From assembly GCA_015520395.1 (NCBI GenBank), contig WAQG01000051.1, forward strand, positions 1 through 18,807: DNA of 18,807 nucleotides. The letters run 5' to 3'. A model generated the notes under the pieces. It did no database searches. It saw only the letters and a list, made by a program, of their open reading frames with translations, and was not told where the DNA came from. Positions 1 to 5,156 of this stretch are shown piece after piece. Source of the DNA: Candidatus Geoarchaeota archaeon. Lineage in GTDB: Archaea; Thermoproteota; Thermoprotei; Gearchaeales; WAQG01. The position numbers were made by a program, and so were the translations under genes. Each line of letters begins with the position of its first letter. The stretch's first letter is position 1.

Positions 1-348
1 ATGGAAGCGGGCCAACATGTAATAAACCTCAAAGTTAAGGGACCGGAGGATATAGCAAGAATAGCGGCAGCAATGGCTATTATGGGGCAGCCCGTATACA
101 TACTTCACTTTACCCATAATGGCAAGCACATATATGGCATGCTAGCGGTGTTTCACGACTACTATAAGCTCCACGGCATACCAATATTCTATTACATCGA
201 ATCGGACAAGCGCTTAGGAAACTACTTTCTGGTAAAGGCAAATGAGGTTGAGGGAGAACTCGTGGAGTTTGGCGACACGATAAAAACAGGCTGGACCCCC
301 ATACCCGTCTTAAACCTAGAGGAAAAACCCCCATTCATCAAGTTTTAA
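1..348 (+). CDS. Conserved archaeal protein of unknown function (5' end may lie outside window)
   Basis: I do not recognise a named family. The 115-residue product reads as a compact soluble alpha/beta protein. Its N-terminus has alternating hydrophobics followed by an Ala/Ile-rich helix (about residues 15-30), then aromatic-rich strands (about 33-75, with several His, Tyr and Phe) and a Pro-rich tail ending in PPFIKF. There is no signal peptide, membrane span or Cys motif. The ATG is the first base of the window, so no upstream promoter or ribosome binding site can be judged and the true start could be further upstream. The stop overlaps by 11 nt the stop region of the convergent gene on the minus strand. 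Codon use is ordinary for the window, which supports a real gene. Confidence 0.7.
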   Translation: MEAGQHVINLKVKGPEDIARIAAAMAIMGQPVYILHFTHNGKHIYGMLAVFHDYYKLHGIPIFYYIESDKRLGNYFLVKANEVEGELVEFGDTIKTGWTPIPVLNLEEKPPFIKF

Positions 349-679
349 GCTCGACCTTGACCGGCGCCGGGCTCGGCGCCTTAATCAGTGCCTCAAGTCC
401 ACTTGTAACCTTCCCAATCGGCTTAAACCTGCCATAGCCCTCCGAGATGAAAACTACTATGGCTCGCTGCATAGGATCATATGCAACATCGCCTGGAGAA
501 AACTTCTTATAGCTTCTCTCAACCCACGCCTCAATGCTAAGCTGTAGGACAACATAGCTACCAAGGTTCGCAAATATCACCTCAGTTGGCAGTGTTTTCA
601 AAAGCCTTTCCACTATCAGAGGCGCCTTATGTCTCTCAAGAAGTATTTCGACATCCCCGGCTCTAGTTTTTACAACCAT
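338..679 (-). CDS. Cyclophilin-like-fold protein (DUF369/Cyclophil_like type)
   Basis: The roughly 113-residue product resembles the small archaeal and bacterial cyclophilin-like beta-barrel family (PF04126, TM1367-like). It opens with a strand plus GDVEILLERHKAP, then a helix (PLIVERLLKTLP), a strand pair, and the typical segment in which the protein is described by SPGDVAYDP followed by IVVFISEGYGRFKPIGKV. These small barrels keep the fold but are not established peptidyl-prolyl isomerases. The reading frame is open back to 787, but that would overlap the 3' end of the upstream gene. The fold begins at the ATG at 679, so I place the start there; GTG at 688 and TTG at 700 remain possible. 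A TATA-like element at 733-740 would give a leader of about 10-30 nt. The identification rests on remembered family features, not on a search. Confidence 0.7.
   Translation of the reverse strand: MVVKTRAGDVEILLERHKAPLIVERLLKTLPTEVIFANLGSYVVLQLSIEAWVERSYKKFSPGDVAYDPMQRAIVVFISEGYGRFKPIGKVTSGLEALIKAPSPAPVKVELKT
363..380. terminator. GC-rich hairpin just past the end of the first gene
   Basis: Two copies of GGCGCC flank a 6-nt spacer, and the inner G-C pair closes a 7-bp stem with a 4-nt loop. It lies 15 nt past the plus-strand stop at 348 and inside the last codons of the convergent minus-strand gene, where it encodes an Ala/Pro-rich stretch. It could slow or end plus-strand transcription. Archaeal termination usually depends on T-runs and none is seen here, so the role is inference. 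Confidence 0.25.
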
Positions 680-732
680 AACAAGCACTTCAGAGGCCAA
701 GGCTCCCAGCCAACCTACAGAAACAACACAAC

Positions 733-740
733 CTATATAT
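733..740 (-). promoter_or_regulatory. TATA-like element upstream of the cyclophilin-like gene
   Basis: An A/T-only stretch (ATATATAG on the minus strand) sits directly after the stop of the upstream gene. It is placed so that initiation about 25 nt downstream (near 711) would precede the proposed starts at 700, 688 or 679. It suggests the gene can be transcribed on its own. Confidence 0.4.
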
Positions 741-747
741 TGTTCAC

Positions 748-1077
748 TCAGCGGCTTGTAACACTTAGGACCTCGGCAAGCTCCCATAACATATCATAAA
801 TGATCATGTAGATATCATTAAGACTATTTAAATCCTGACTAAATATAAACTTATATATTTTTTTCACATCCTCCTCACTTAACCCAAAAAATGACATTAA
901 GAAATACCTGTTATATATGGATGAACCCATTAAATTAGCGTATCGCTCCAAAGTTTTGATGGGCTCGGAGAGGATAAATGCACTAAGCTCCTTGAAACCT
1001 AGGGCAGAAACAATCCTGGCAATATGGAGATCTGTTCTGAGCCTGATAATATCTGCTATAATTTTGTGAGGGGTCAT
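748..1077 (-). CDS. Small all-helical protein of unknown function
   Basis: The 109-residue product has no recognisable family. It is predicted by eye to be almost entirely alpha-helical, rich in Ile, Leu, Tyr and Phe, with one Asp/Glu/Lys turn (LSEEDVKKIYKF, about residues 66-77). There is no Cys or His metal motif and no clear membrane span. It is clearly more AT-rich than its neighbours, with many ATA/ATT/TTA/AAA codons. The ATG at 1077 lies about 27 nt from the centre of a good TATA box (1101-1110), which fits a leaderless mRNA. It sits 60 nt downstream of the KaiC-like ATPase on the same strand, and a functional link is possible but unproven. Having its own promoter and a full-length open frame makes it a likely real gene, with a chance of recent acquisition. 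Confidence 0.55.
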   Translation of the reverse strand: MTPHKIIADIIRLRTDLHIARIVSALGFKELSAFILSEPIKTLERYANLMGSSIYNRYFLMSFFGLSEEDVKKIYKFIFSQDLNSLNDIYMIIYDMLWELAEVLSVTSR

Positions 1078-1100
1078 TCCACTTAGTATTAAGGAAATGA

Positions 1101-1110
1101 GTATTTAAAT
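1101..1110 (-). promoter_or_regulatory. TATA box for the small helical gene
   Basis: On the minus strand this reads ATTTAAATAC, close to the crenarchaeal TATA consensus. Its centre is about 29 nt before the ATG at 1077, so initiation at or within a few bases of the start codon is expected. Confidence 0.55.
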
Positions 1111-1137
1111 CAGGGGGAGAGATGACCGAAAGTGTAT

Positions 1138-1917
1138 TCAGGAGACGAGCTTCATAACCGTGGCCTTATCAATGAGCTTCAATCCATCTTTAGTTATTTG
1201 AAAGTAGACCCATTTGGTTAAGTGAGAAGTCCCCTTCATCTTTCTAATCCTCATCTGCTTAACAAGAACGCCCTGTTGCATCAGGTATGGATCAAACCTC
1301 AAATCTATTATACCGTCAACTATGTAGTCGATTATCTGTTCAATCTCGTCGAAAGCCTTTATGCCGAAGTGAAACGATGTGAAGACGAGCGTGTTTTGAG
1401 CCTTTGTATAATTAGCCCTCCAAGCCTTAACGGTCTCTATCGCCGTCATTGGCTCCGCATGTGAGATTATGTCCGTCAATGAGTCTATCAACATGACCTT
1501 CCTGCCCCGAAGCTTATCCATAACCGAGTCGAGGACGTCTGTAATATTCCTTAAAAAACTTGGCTGCTCCACAACTGTCACATATTCTGGATACTCTAAT
1601 GAACGTTTTATTCTAAAGGAGAAACAGTCAACAAATCTGAATCTACCTCTTTTACCATAGCGATCTACATGCCACCCAAAATTTTTCATATTTAACATTA
1701 TGGACAAGGGGCTATCATCGCTCGCAACATAGATGACAGAGAAGCCCCGCTTTAAGAAGCTGATTGCCAACTGTTGGAGAATAACAGACTTACCAGTACC
1801 CCCCTCACCCGAAAGTGTTATAAAGCTATTAAGCGGGACGCCCTCAGGAAGCAGGAAATCTAATGGTTCAACGCCTGTTTTTACGCGCTTCATCCTAAGT
1901 CTGCGGGGGCTACCCAT
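1138..1917 (-). CDS. KaiC/RAD55-like RecA-superfamily ATPase
   Basis: The 259-residue protein has a single RecA-type ATPase domain of the KaiC/RAD55 kind (COG0467-like) that is common in several paralogues in archaea. Seen directly: the opening TGVEPLDFLLPEGVP (residues 14-28), Walker A GEGGTGKS (37-44), a strand ending in SDDSP (66-70) where KaiC proteins carry the catalytic acidic residues, and Walker B KVMLIDSL with D145. The C-terminal part (about 218-258) has a basic MRIRKMKGTSH segment, typical of KaiC-like subunit contacts, plus a short beta tail. Family members act as signalling or regulatory ATPases or in recombination, and the substrate here cannot be told. The ATG at 1917 gives a leader of about 13 nt from the shared TATA box; Met9 is an alternative start. 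It is divergent from a ribbon-helix-helix regulator. Confidence 0.88.
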   Translation of the reverse strand: MGSPRRLRMKRVKTGVEPLDFLLPEGVPLNSFITLSGEGGTGKSVILQQLAISFLKRGFSVIYVASDDSPLSIMLNMKNFGWHVDRYGKRGRFRFVDCFSFRIKRSLEYPEYVTVVEQPSFLRNITDVLDSVMDKLRGRKVMLIDSLTDIISHAEPMTAIETVKAWRANYTKAQNTLVFTSFHFGIKAFDEIEQIIDYIVDGIIDLRFDPYLMQQGVLVKQMRIRKMKGTSHLTKWVYFQITKDGLKLIDKATVMKLVS

Positions 1918-1950
1918 GGTATGTTCATTGTAATGCTCGAGGTTAAACGC

Positions 1951-1960
1951 CTTTATATCT
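1951..1960. promoter_or_regulatory. Single TATA element shared by divergent KaiC-like and RHH genes
   Basis: The sequence reads CTTTATATCT on plus and AGATATAAAG on minus, a good TATA box in both directions. Initiation about 26 nt on either side would fall near 1930 for the ATPase (ATG 1917) and near 1982 for the regulator (GTG 1992). No other TATA-like element lies in the 74-nt intergenic space, so the two genes probably compete for, or share, one TBP site. Confidence 0.55.
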
Positions 1961-1991
1961 TATGCTGTCGGAGGTATTACGGTGAATCAGC

Positions 1992-2171
1992 GTGGCCATG
2001 GTGACCTTGACCGTTAAGGTTCCGAAGAAGTACGTGGAGGAGATAGACAGGCTGGTTAGGGAGGGTAGATATATTACAAGAAGTGAAGCTGTAAGGCATG
2101 CCTTAAGGGAACTCATAAGAAGGGAGTATGAGTCATCGTTCAGGAGAATCCCTATTGCCACGCTCGGCTAA
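1992..2171 (+). CDS. Ribbon-helix-helix (CopG/Arc-type) transcriptional regulator
   Basis: A very small gene (59 residues from the GTG at 1992, 57 from the ATG at 1998) with a textbook RHH layout. A beta strand TLTVKVP provides the DNA-contacting residues. Helix 1 (KKYVEEIDRLVREG) follows, then a turn and RYITRSEAVRHALRELIRRE, the conserved G-x-[FY]-x-(S/T)-R-S-E-A-[IV]-R signature. RHH proteins bind operators as dimers of dimers and often repress their own promoter, and many are antitoxins. The start at 1992 is favoured because GGTGA (1981-1985) lies 6 nt upstream. It is divergent from the KaiC-like ATPase and shares its TATA box. Its last 39 nt overlap the convergent unknown gene. No toxin-like PIN or RelE gene is adjacent, so a plain regulator is the better reading. 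Confidence 0.88.
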   Translation: MAMVTLTVKVPKKYVEEIDRLVREGRYITRSEAVRHALRELIRREYESSFRRIPIATLG

Positions 2172-2663
2172 TCTCCTATCTATAATTCCCACAAGCTCCT
2201 CCCTCGAAACTTTAATATCGACCTCGACGAGGTCGATATCCCCCCGGGGCATTATGAGGGGCTTCCCACATCTTCTAAGCATCTTCATAACCTCTAGCCG
2301 CAGGGGTGACCGTGAATACAGTGCTGAGAATTCCCGCCATCGTCCACACAGAAAATCAGGCTCAGCATGAATATCTAACGAGGCTGGAACCGATGCTATC
2401 AAAATGGCTTCGCTGGGAACGCTGTATCCGACTGGAGACTCGGTGATGATGCCGTCGAAACCCGAGCTTAAAAACGCCTCTATGAGGGCTTTCATGGGCG
2501 CTGGGGGGGCCTCTGCTATGGAGATTATGTCGCTTCTATATAGTCGTGGTAAGACTTCCTTTGAGAGCTCTATTAACCCGAATGTCAAAGTATAGCTTAG
2601 AGGAAATATCACGATTCCGATAATCTTATGGTGTCTGACGATGTTCTTTATAAACTCGCTCAT
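2133..2663 (-). CDS. Uncharacterised archaeal protein, start uncertain
   Basis: The 176-residue product (from ATG 2663) has no family I can name. It looks like a soluble alpha/beta protein: strand (IIGIVIFP), helix, then SGFDGIITESPVGY, strand ILIASVPASL, and a C-terminal helix-strand-helix ending in a charged tail (about 140-176). Two isolated Cys residues form no metal motif. The ATG at 2663 is directly preceded by AGGAGG with no spacing, which is too close for efficient initiation. The same frame stays open for 30 more codons upstream, with a protein-like, basic translation, back to a stop at 2756-2754. The true start may therefore be a CTG at 2753, or the 5' end may be frameshifted (see separate entry). 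The 3' end overlaps the convergent RHH gene by 39 nt. Confidence 0.65.
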   Translation of the reverse strand: MSEFIKNIVRHHKIIGIVIFPLSYTLTFGLIELSKEVLPRLYRSDIISIAEAPPAPMKALIEAFLSSGFDGIITESPVGYSVPSEAILIASVPASLDIHAEPDFLCGRWREFSALYSRSPLRLEVMKMLRRCGKPLIMPRGDIDLVEVDIKVSREELVGIIDRRLAERGNRDSPER

Positions 2664-2760
2664 CCTCCTCTTAGCAACCCTGTAGTCCTCCCTTAACCTT
2701 ACAGCTATAGGCTTTCTAGTCTGCAGGGCCTTGGGGCTCCGCCCTGGCGTCAGCTATCAT
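2664..2760 (-). other. Probable 5' extension or frameshifted start of the preceding minus-strand gene
   Basis: On the minus strand GGAGG plus two G residues runs straight into ATG at 2760, which opens a 14-codon frame (MIADARAEPQGPAD) ending in TAG. One frame over, from the CTG at 2753, an open run of 30 codons reads into the ATG at 2663 without a stop. A TATA-like TATTATA (2780-2786) lies about 25 nt upstream of both. Either the gene starts at CTG 2753, or ATG 2760 is the start and a one-base shift separates it from the rest, or the short frame is a leader peptide. The sequence alone cannot decide between these. Confidence 0.4.
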
Positions 2761-2779
2761 CCCCTCCGACGCGGGGGTC

Positions 2780-2786
2780 TATAATA
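2780..2786 (-). promoter_or_regulatory. TATA-like element for the uncharacterised minus-strand gene
   Basis: TATTATA on the minus strand predicts initiation near 2757. That is upstream of the CTG at 2753 and almost on the ATG at 2760, but nearly 95 nt before the ATG at 2663. This favours translation beginning in the upstream segment. Confidence 0.4.
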
Positions 2787-2828
2787 CCAGCTCTCCTCAT
2801 CGCCAAGAAATATTATCCTCTATCCAGG

Positions 2829-2837
2829 GATATAAAG
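2829..2837 (+). promoter_or_regulatory. TATA box upstream of the zinc-ribbon/TrmI genes
   Basis: GATATAAAG lies about 23 nt before the ATG at 2856. Initiation about 26 nt downstream would give a leaderless message. An alternative AT stretch near 2806-2815 would include the GGTGG at 2846-2850 in the leader. Confidence 0.45.
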
Positions 2838-2855
2838 TGGTTGACGGTGGATAGA

Positions 2856-3068
2856 ATGGCAAGGTACCTTGTAGCAGTATGCCCTTACTGCGGCGAGATT
2901 CAGGCATTTAGTGGCAGGTATAAAAGGAAGCGGTGTGTGAGGTGTGGAAGGTTCTTTATGGTTTCCTCGGCCAAAATCTTGGGGGAGTTTGATAATGCGT
3001 ATCGAGCCTCGGAGTTTACAAGGCACTACAAGCTGAGGAGGGCGGAAGGGGATGAGCGGGGTGGTTAA
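2856..3068 (+). CDS. Small zinc-ribbon protein (DUF1922-like)
   Basis: A 70-residue protein with two CxxC knuckles, C9/C12 and C27/C30, in a layout that resembles the archaeal DUF1922 zinc-ribbon family. The knuckles are followed by strand VSSAKILGEF and a helix with basic residues (NAYRASEFTRHYKLRR). These proteins are short, probably bind one zinc ion, and have no settled function; binding RNA, DNA or a protein partner is plausible. The ATG at 2856 has GGTGG 5 nt upstream, while a TTG at 2841 in the same frame is less likely. The gene overlaps the start of TrmI by 17 nt, so the two are translationally coupled and a role alongside tRNA modification is possible, though this is inference. Confidence 0.75.
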   Translation: MARYLVAVCPYCGEIQAFSGRYKRKRCVRCGRFFMVSSAKILGEFDNAYRASEFTRHYKLRRAEGDERGG

Positions 3069-3828
3069 GGAGGGGGATCAAGTCCTGTTGGTCCTGGATT
3101 GGCGGAGAAAATATCTGATTAAGGTGAAGTCCGGCGGCGAGCTCCATACGCATAAGGGTGTAATTAGGCATGATGACATTATAGGGATGCCCTATGGTTC
3201 GGTCATTAAAAGTAGCACTGGAAGGCTCTTCCACGTTGCAAAGCCTCGGTTGATAGATTTCATCGAGAAGTTCTCCCGGCCTACACAGATAATATATCCT
3301 AAGGATGCCGGACAGATAATAATGTATGCCGACATAGGCCCGGGTTCAAAGGTTGTTGAGGCTGGTACTGGGAGTGGTGCTCTAACGGCTGTTCTTGCAT
3401 CAATAGTAAGGCCTGATGGACATGTGTATTCGTATGAGGTGAATGAGCGGTTTCTCAGGGAGGCCAAGAAGAACTTAGAGAGGGTCGGGCTTCTAAGCTA
3501 CGTAACATTAAAGCTAAAAGACGTAACGTTGGGAATCGACGAGAGGGATGTTGATGCCGTTATCCTGGATATGCCAACCCCGTGGCTTGTCGTCGAGCAC
3601 GCTAGGAATGCGCTTAAGGGTTCAGGCTTCTTCGTCTCGTTTAACCCCACCCTAAATCAGGTGTCCAAGACCATCGTAAAGTTGAGGGAGTCGGGCTTCT
3701 TCGACATAAGGGTTGTAGAGGTGTTTGAAAGGGAGTATCAGGTCGATCCAGTGGCGCTTAGACCAAGAACGCTCATGATAGGGCATACGGGCTACATACT
3801 TTTTGCAAGAAGGGGGATATCGCAGTGA
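3052..3828 (+). CDS. trmI: tRNA (adenine-N1)-methyltransferase TrmI
   Basis: The 258-residue protein matches TrmI, the SAM-dependent enzyme that makes m1A at positions 57/58 in the T-loop of archaeal tRNAs and acts as a tetramer in the cytoplasm. The small N-terminal beta domain (1-70) is followed by RPTQIIYPKDAGQII (76-90), a TrmI hallmark. SAM motif I is VVEAGTGSGALT (101-112), the ribose-binding acid is E129 (YSYEV), and the catalytic-face motif is ILDMPTPW (171-178). The length is typical. It overlaps the zinc-ribbon gene by 17 nt and hands over to the next gene through a GTGA 4-nt overlap, so all three form one transcription unit. m1A58 is known to matter for growth at high temperature in thermophiles. 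Confidence 0.93.
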   Translation: MSGVVKEGDQVLLVLDWRRKYLIKVKSGGELHTHKGVIRHDDIIGMPYGSVIKSSTGRLFHVAKPRLIDFIEKFSRPTQIIYPKDAGQIIMYADIGPGSKVVEAGTGSGALTAVLASIVRPDGHVYSYEVNERFLREAKKNLERVGLLSYVTLKLKDVTLGIDERDVDAVILDMPTPWLVVEHARNALKGSGFFVSFNPTLNQVSKTIVKLRESGFFDIRVVEVFEREYQVDPVALRPRTLMIGHTGYILFARRGISQ

Positions 3829-5111
3829 GGGTGATTGCAGATCTCCATATACACTCAAAATACTCCTCAGCCACCTCGGGCAACATGGATGTTAAAACCC
3901 TCTCAAGGTATGCACCCATGAAGGGGCTAAAACTGCTGGGAACAGGCGACGTCCTCCACCCAACCTGGCTGAAAGAACTAGCGGACTCCCTTGAGGATAT
4001 GGGTAACGGGTTTTATAGGGCCCCCAACGCGGATCTCTATTTCGTCGCACAAACGGAGGTGGCGACCATATTTAAACACGGGGGAAAGACGCGGAGGATC
4101 CATCACGTAGTGTTGATGCCCAGCCTTGAAGTGGCTCTTCAGGCGTCCGACGAGCTTGCGAGGCACGGGTTTGACGTTTATGAGGGGAGGCCCACAGCTC
4201 ACATACATCCGGCTGAGCTTGTGGATATACTTATGTCGATCGATAGTAAGATCCTTGTATTTCCCGCCCATGCATGGACGCCCTGGTGGAGCATATTTGG
4301 GTATTTTGGCGGGGTCGATACTTTAGAGGAGTGTTATGGGGATAGGGTTGATAGGATCCATGCCCTTGAAACCGGGCTCTCAAGCGACCCGGAGATGAAT
4401 TGGAGGGTGAGCCAACTTGATCGCCTCGCAATACTCAGTAACTCTGATGCGCACTCACCATGGCCTTGGAGAATAGGCAGGGAGGCCAACGTATTCGAGC
4501 TGAAGGAGCTGAGCTATGATGACCTATATAGGGTGATAGTGAGTGAGAGGGAAAGGATCGTGATGACCATAGAGGTCGACCCCGCCTACGGAAAGTATCA
4601 TTGGAGTGGGCATAGAAAGTGTGGTGTAGGGCCACTGTCCCCTGAGGACGTAAGGAGGCTTGGAGGAAGATGCCCGGTCTGCGGGAGAAAGCTGACCATG
4701 GGAGTTGAACAAAGGGTGGAGATGCTGTCCGACAGGCCCCGGGGGGCAAGGCCCCGCGGCGCCAGGCCATTTGTCAAGCTTCTCCCACTCTCCGAAATAA
4801 TCGTTGCAGTCTTGGGGTTGAAGGGTGGCCAGGCACTCTACAGCAGTAGCGTGTGGGAGATCTATACGAAGCTTGTTGAGAAGTTTGGCAGCGAGTTTAA
4901 AGTCCTCCTTGAGGTGCCTAGGGAGGAACTTGAGGCTGCCGTGGGCAAAAGGCTGGCCGACGCCATAATAAGAGTTAGGGAGGGTAAGGTAAAAATAATT
5001 CCCGGATACGACGGAGTTTACGGCAAACTGATACTAGACGAGTTTGAGGAGAGTAGGGAAAGGCAGCCTTCTAGGAAAAGGCAGCGGACGCTTCTCGACT
5101 TCTTCAAATAA
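3825..5111 (+). CDS. endoQ: PHP-domain endonuclease Q (EndoQ) with C-terminal PIP box
   Basis: The 428-residue protein has the size and architecture of archaeal endonuclease Q, which cuts DNA 5' of deaminated bases (uracil, hypoxanthine, xanthine) and abasic sites. The N-terminal PHP metal site is visible: D6-L-H8-I-H10, the GTGD segment (39-42), E78, H149 and SNSDAH (205-210). A small zinc module follows with H263, C266, C283 and C286. A linker with tandem RPRGA units (304-315) leads to a helix-hairpin-helix-like region (about 325-405). The last residues, QRTLLDFFK with Q420, L423, F426 and F427, form a canonical PCNA-interacting peptide. The GTG start overlaps the TrmI stop by 4 nt. Close PHP relatives (the TIGR00375 group) are the main alternative; length and PIP box favour EndoQ. 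Confidence 0.87.
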   Translation: MRVIADLHIHSKYSSATSGNMDVKTLSRYAPMKGLKLLGTGDVLHPTWLKELADSLEDMGNGFYRAPNADLYFVAQTEVATIFKHGGKTRRIHHVVLMPSLEVALQASDELARHGFDVYEGRPTAHIHPAELVDILMSIDSKILVFPAHAWTPWWSIFGYFGGVDTLEECYGDRVDRIHALETGLSSDPEMNWRVSQLDRLAILSNSDAHSPWPWRIGREANVFELKELSYDDLYRVIVSERERIVMTIEVDPAYGKYHWSGHRKCGVGPLSPEDVRRLGGRCPVCGRKLTMGVEQRVEMLSDRPRGARPRGARPFVKLLPLSEIIVAVLGLKGGQALYSSSVWEIYTKLVEKFGSEFKVLLEVPREELEAAVGKRLADAIIRVREGKVKIIPGYDGVYGKLILDEFEESRERQPSRKRQRTLLDFFK

Positions 5112-5113
5112 AG

Positions 5114-5122
5114 CTTTAATAT
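5114..5122 (+). promoter_or_regulatory. TATA box for prolyl-tRNA synthetase
   Basis: CTTTAATAT lies about 39 nt before the ATG at 5157, predicting initiation near 5144. The short leader would just contain the GTGAG at 5147-5151, which is 5 nt from the start codon. Confidence 0.5.
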
Positions 5123-5156
5123 GCCTCATACTCTTGAATTTACAGCGTGAGACGAT

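Noticed and set aside
363..380. GGCGCC pair as a recombination or attachment site
   Set aside because: It is a simple GC-rich hairpin in coding DNA; no integrase, tRNA gene or second copy is seen in the window.
1943..2161. 72-codon minus-strand open frame opposite the RHH gene
   Set aside because: It mirrors the RHH coding region, whose translation shows the full ribbon-helix-helix signature with a good ribosome binding site; the reverse frame has no family features.
1992..2171. RHH protein as antitoxin of a toxin-antitoxin pair
   Set aside because: No PIN, RelE, HEPN or other toxin-like gene is adjacent. The divergent neighbour is a KaiC-like ATPase and the convergent neighbour is an unrelated unknown protein.
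4435..4770. 111-codon minus-strand open frame inside EndoQ
   Set aside because: It is the reverse of the conserved PHP and zinc segments and has low-complexity composition.
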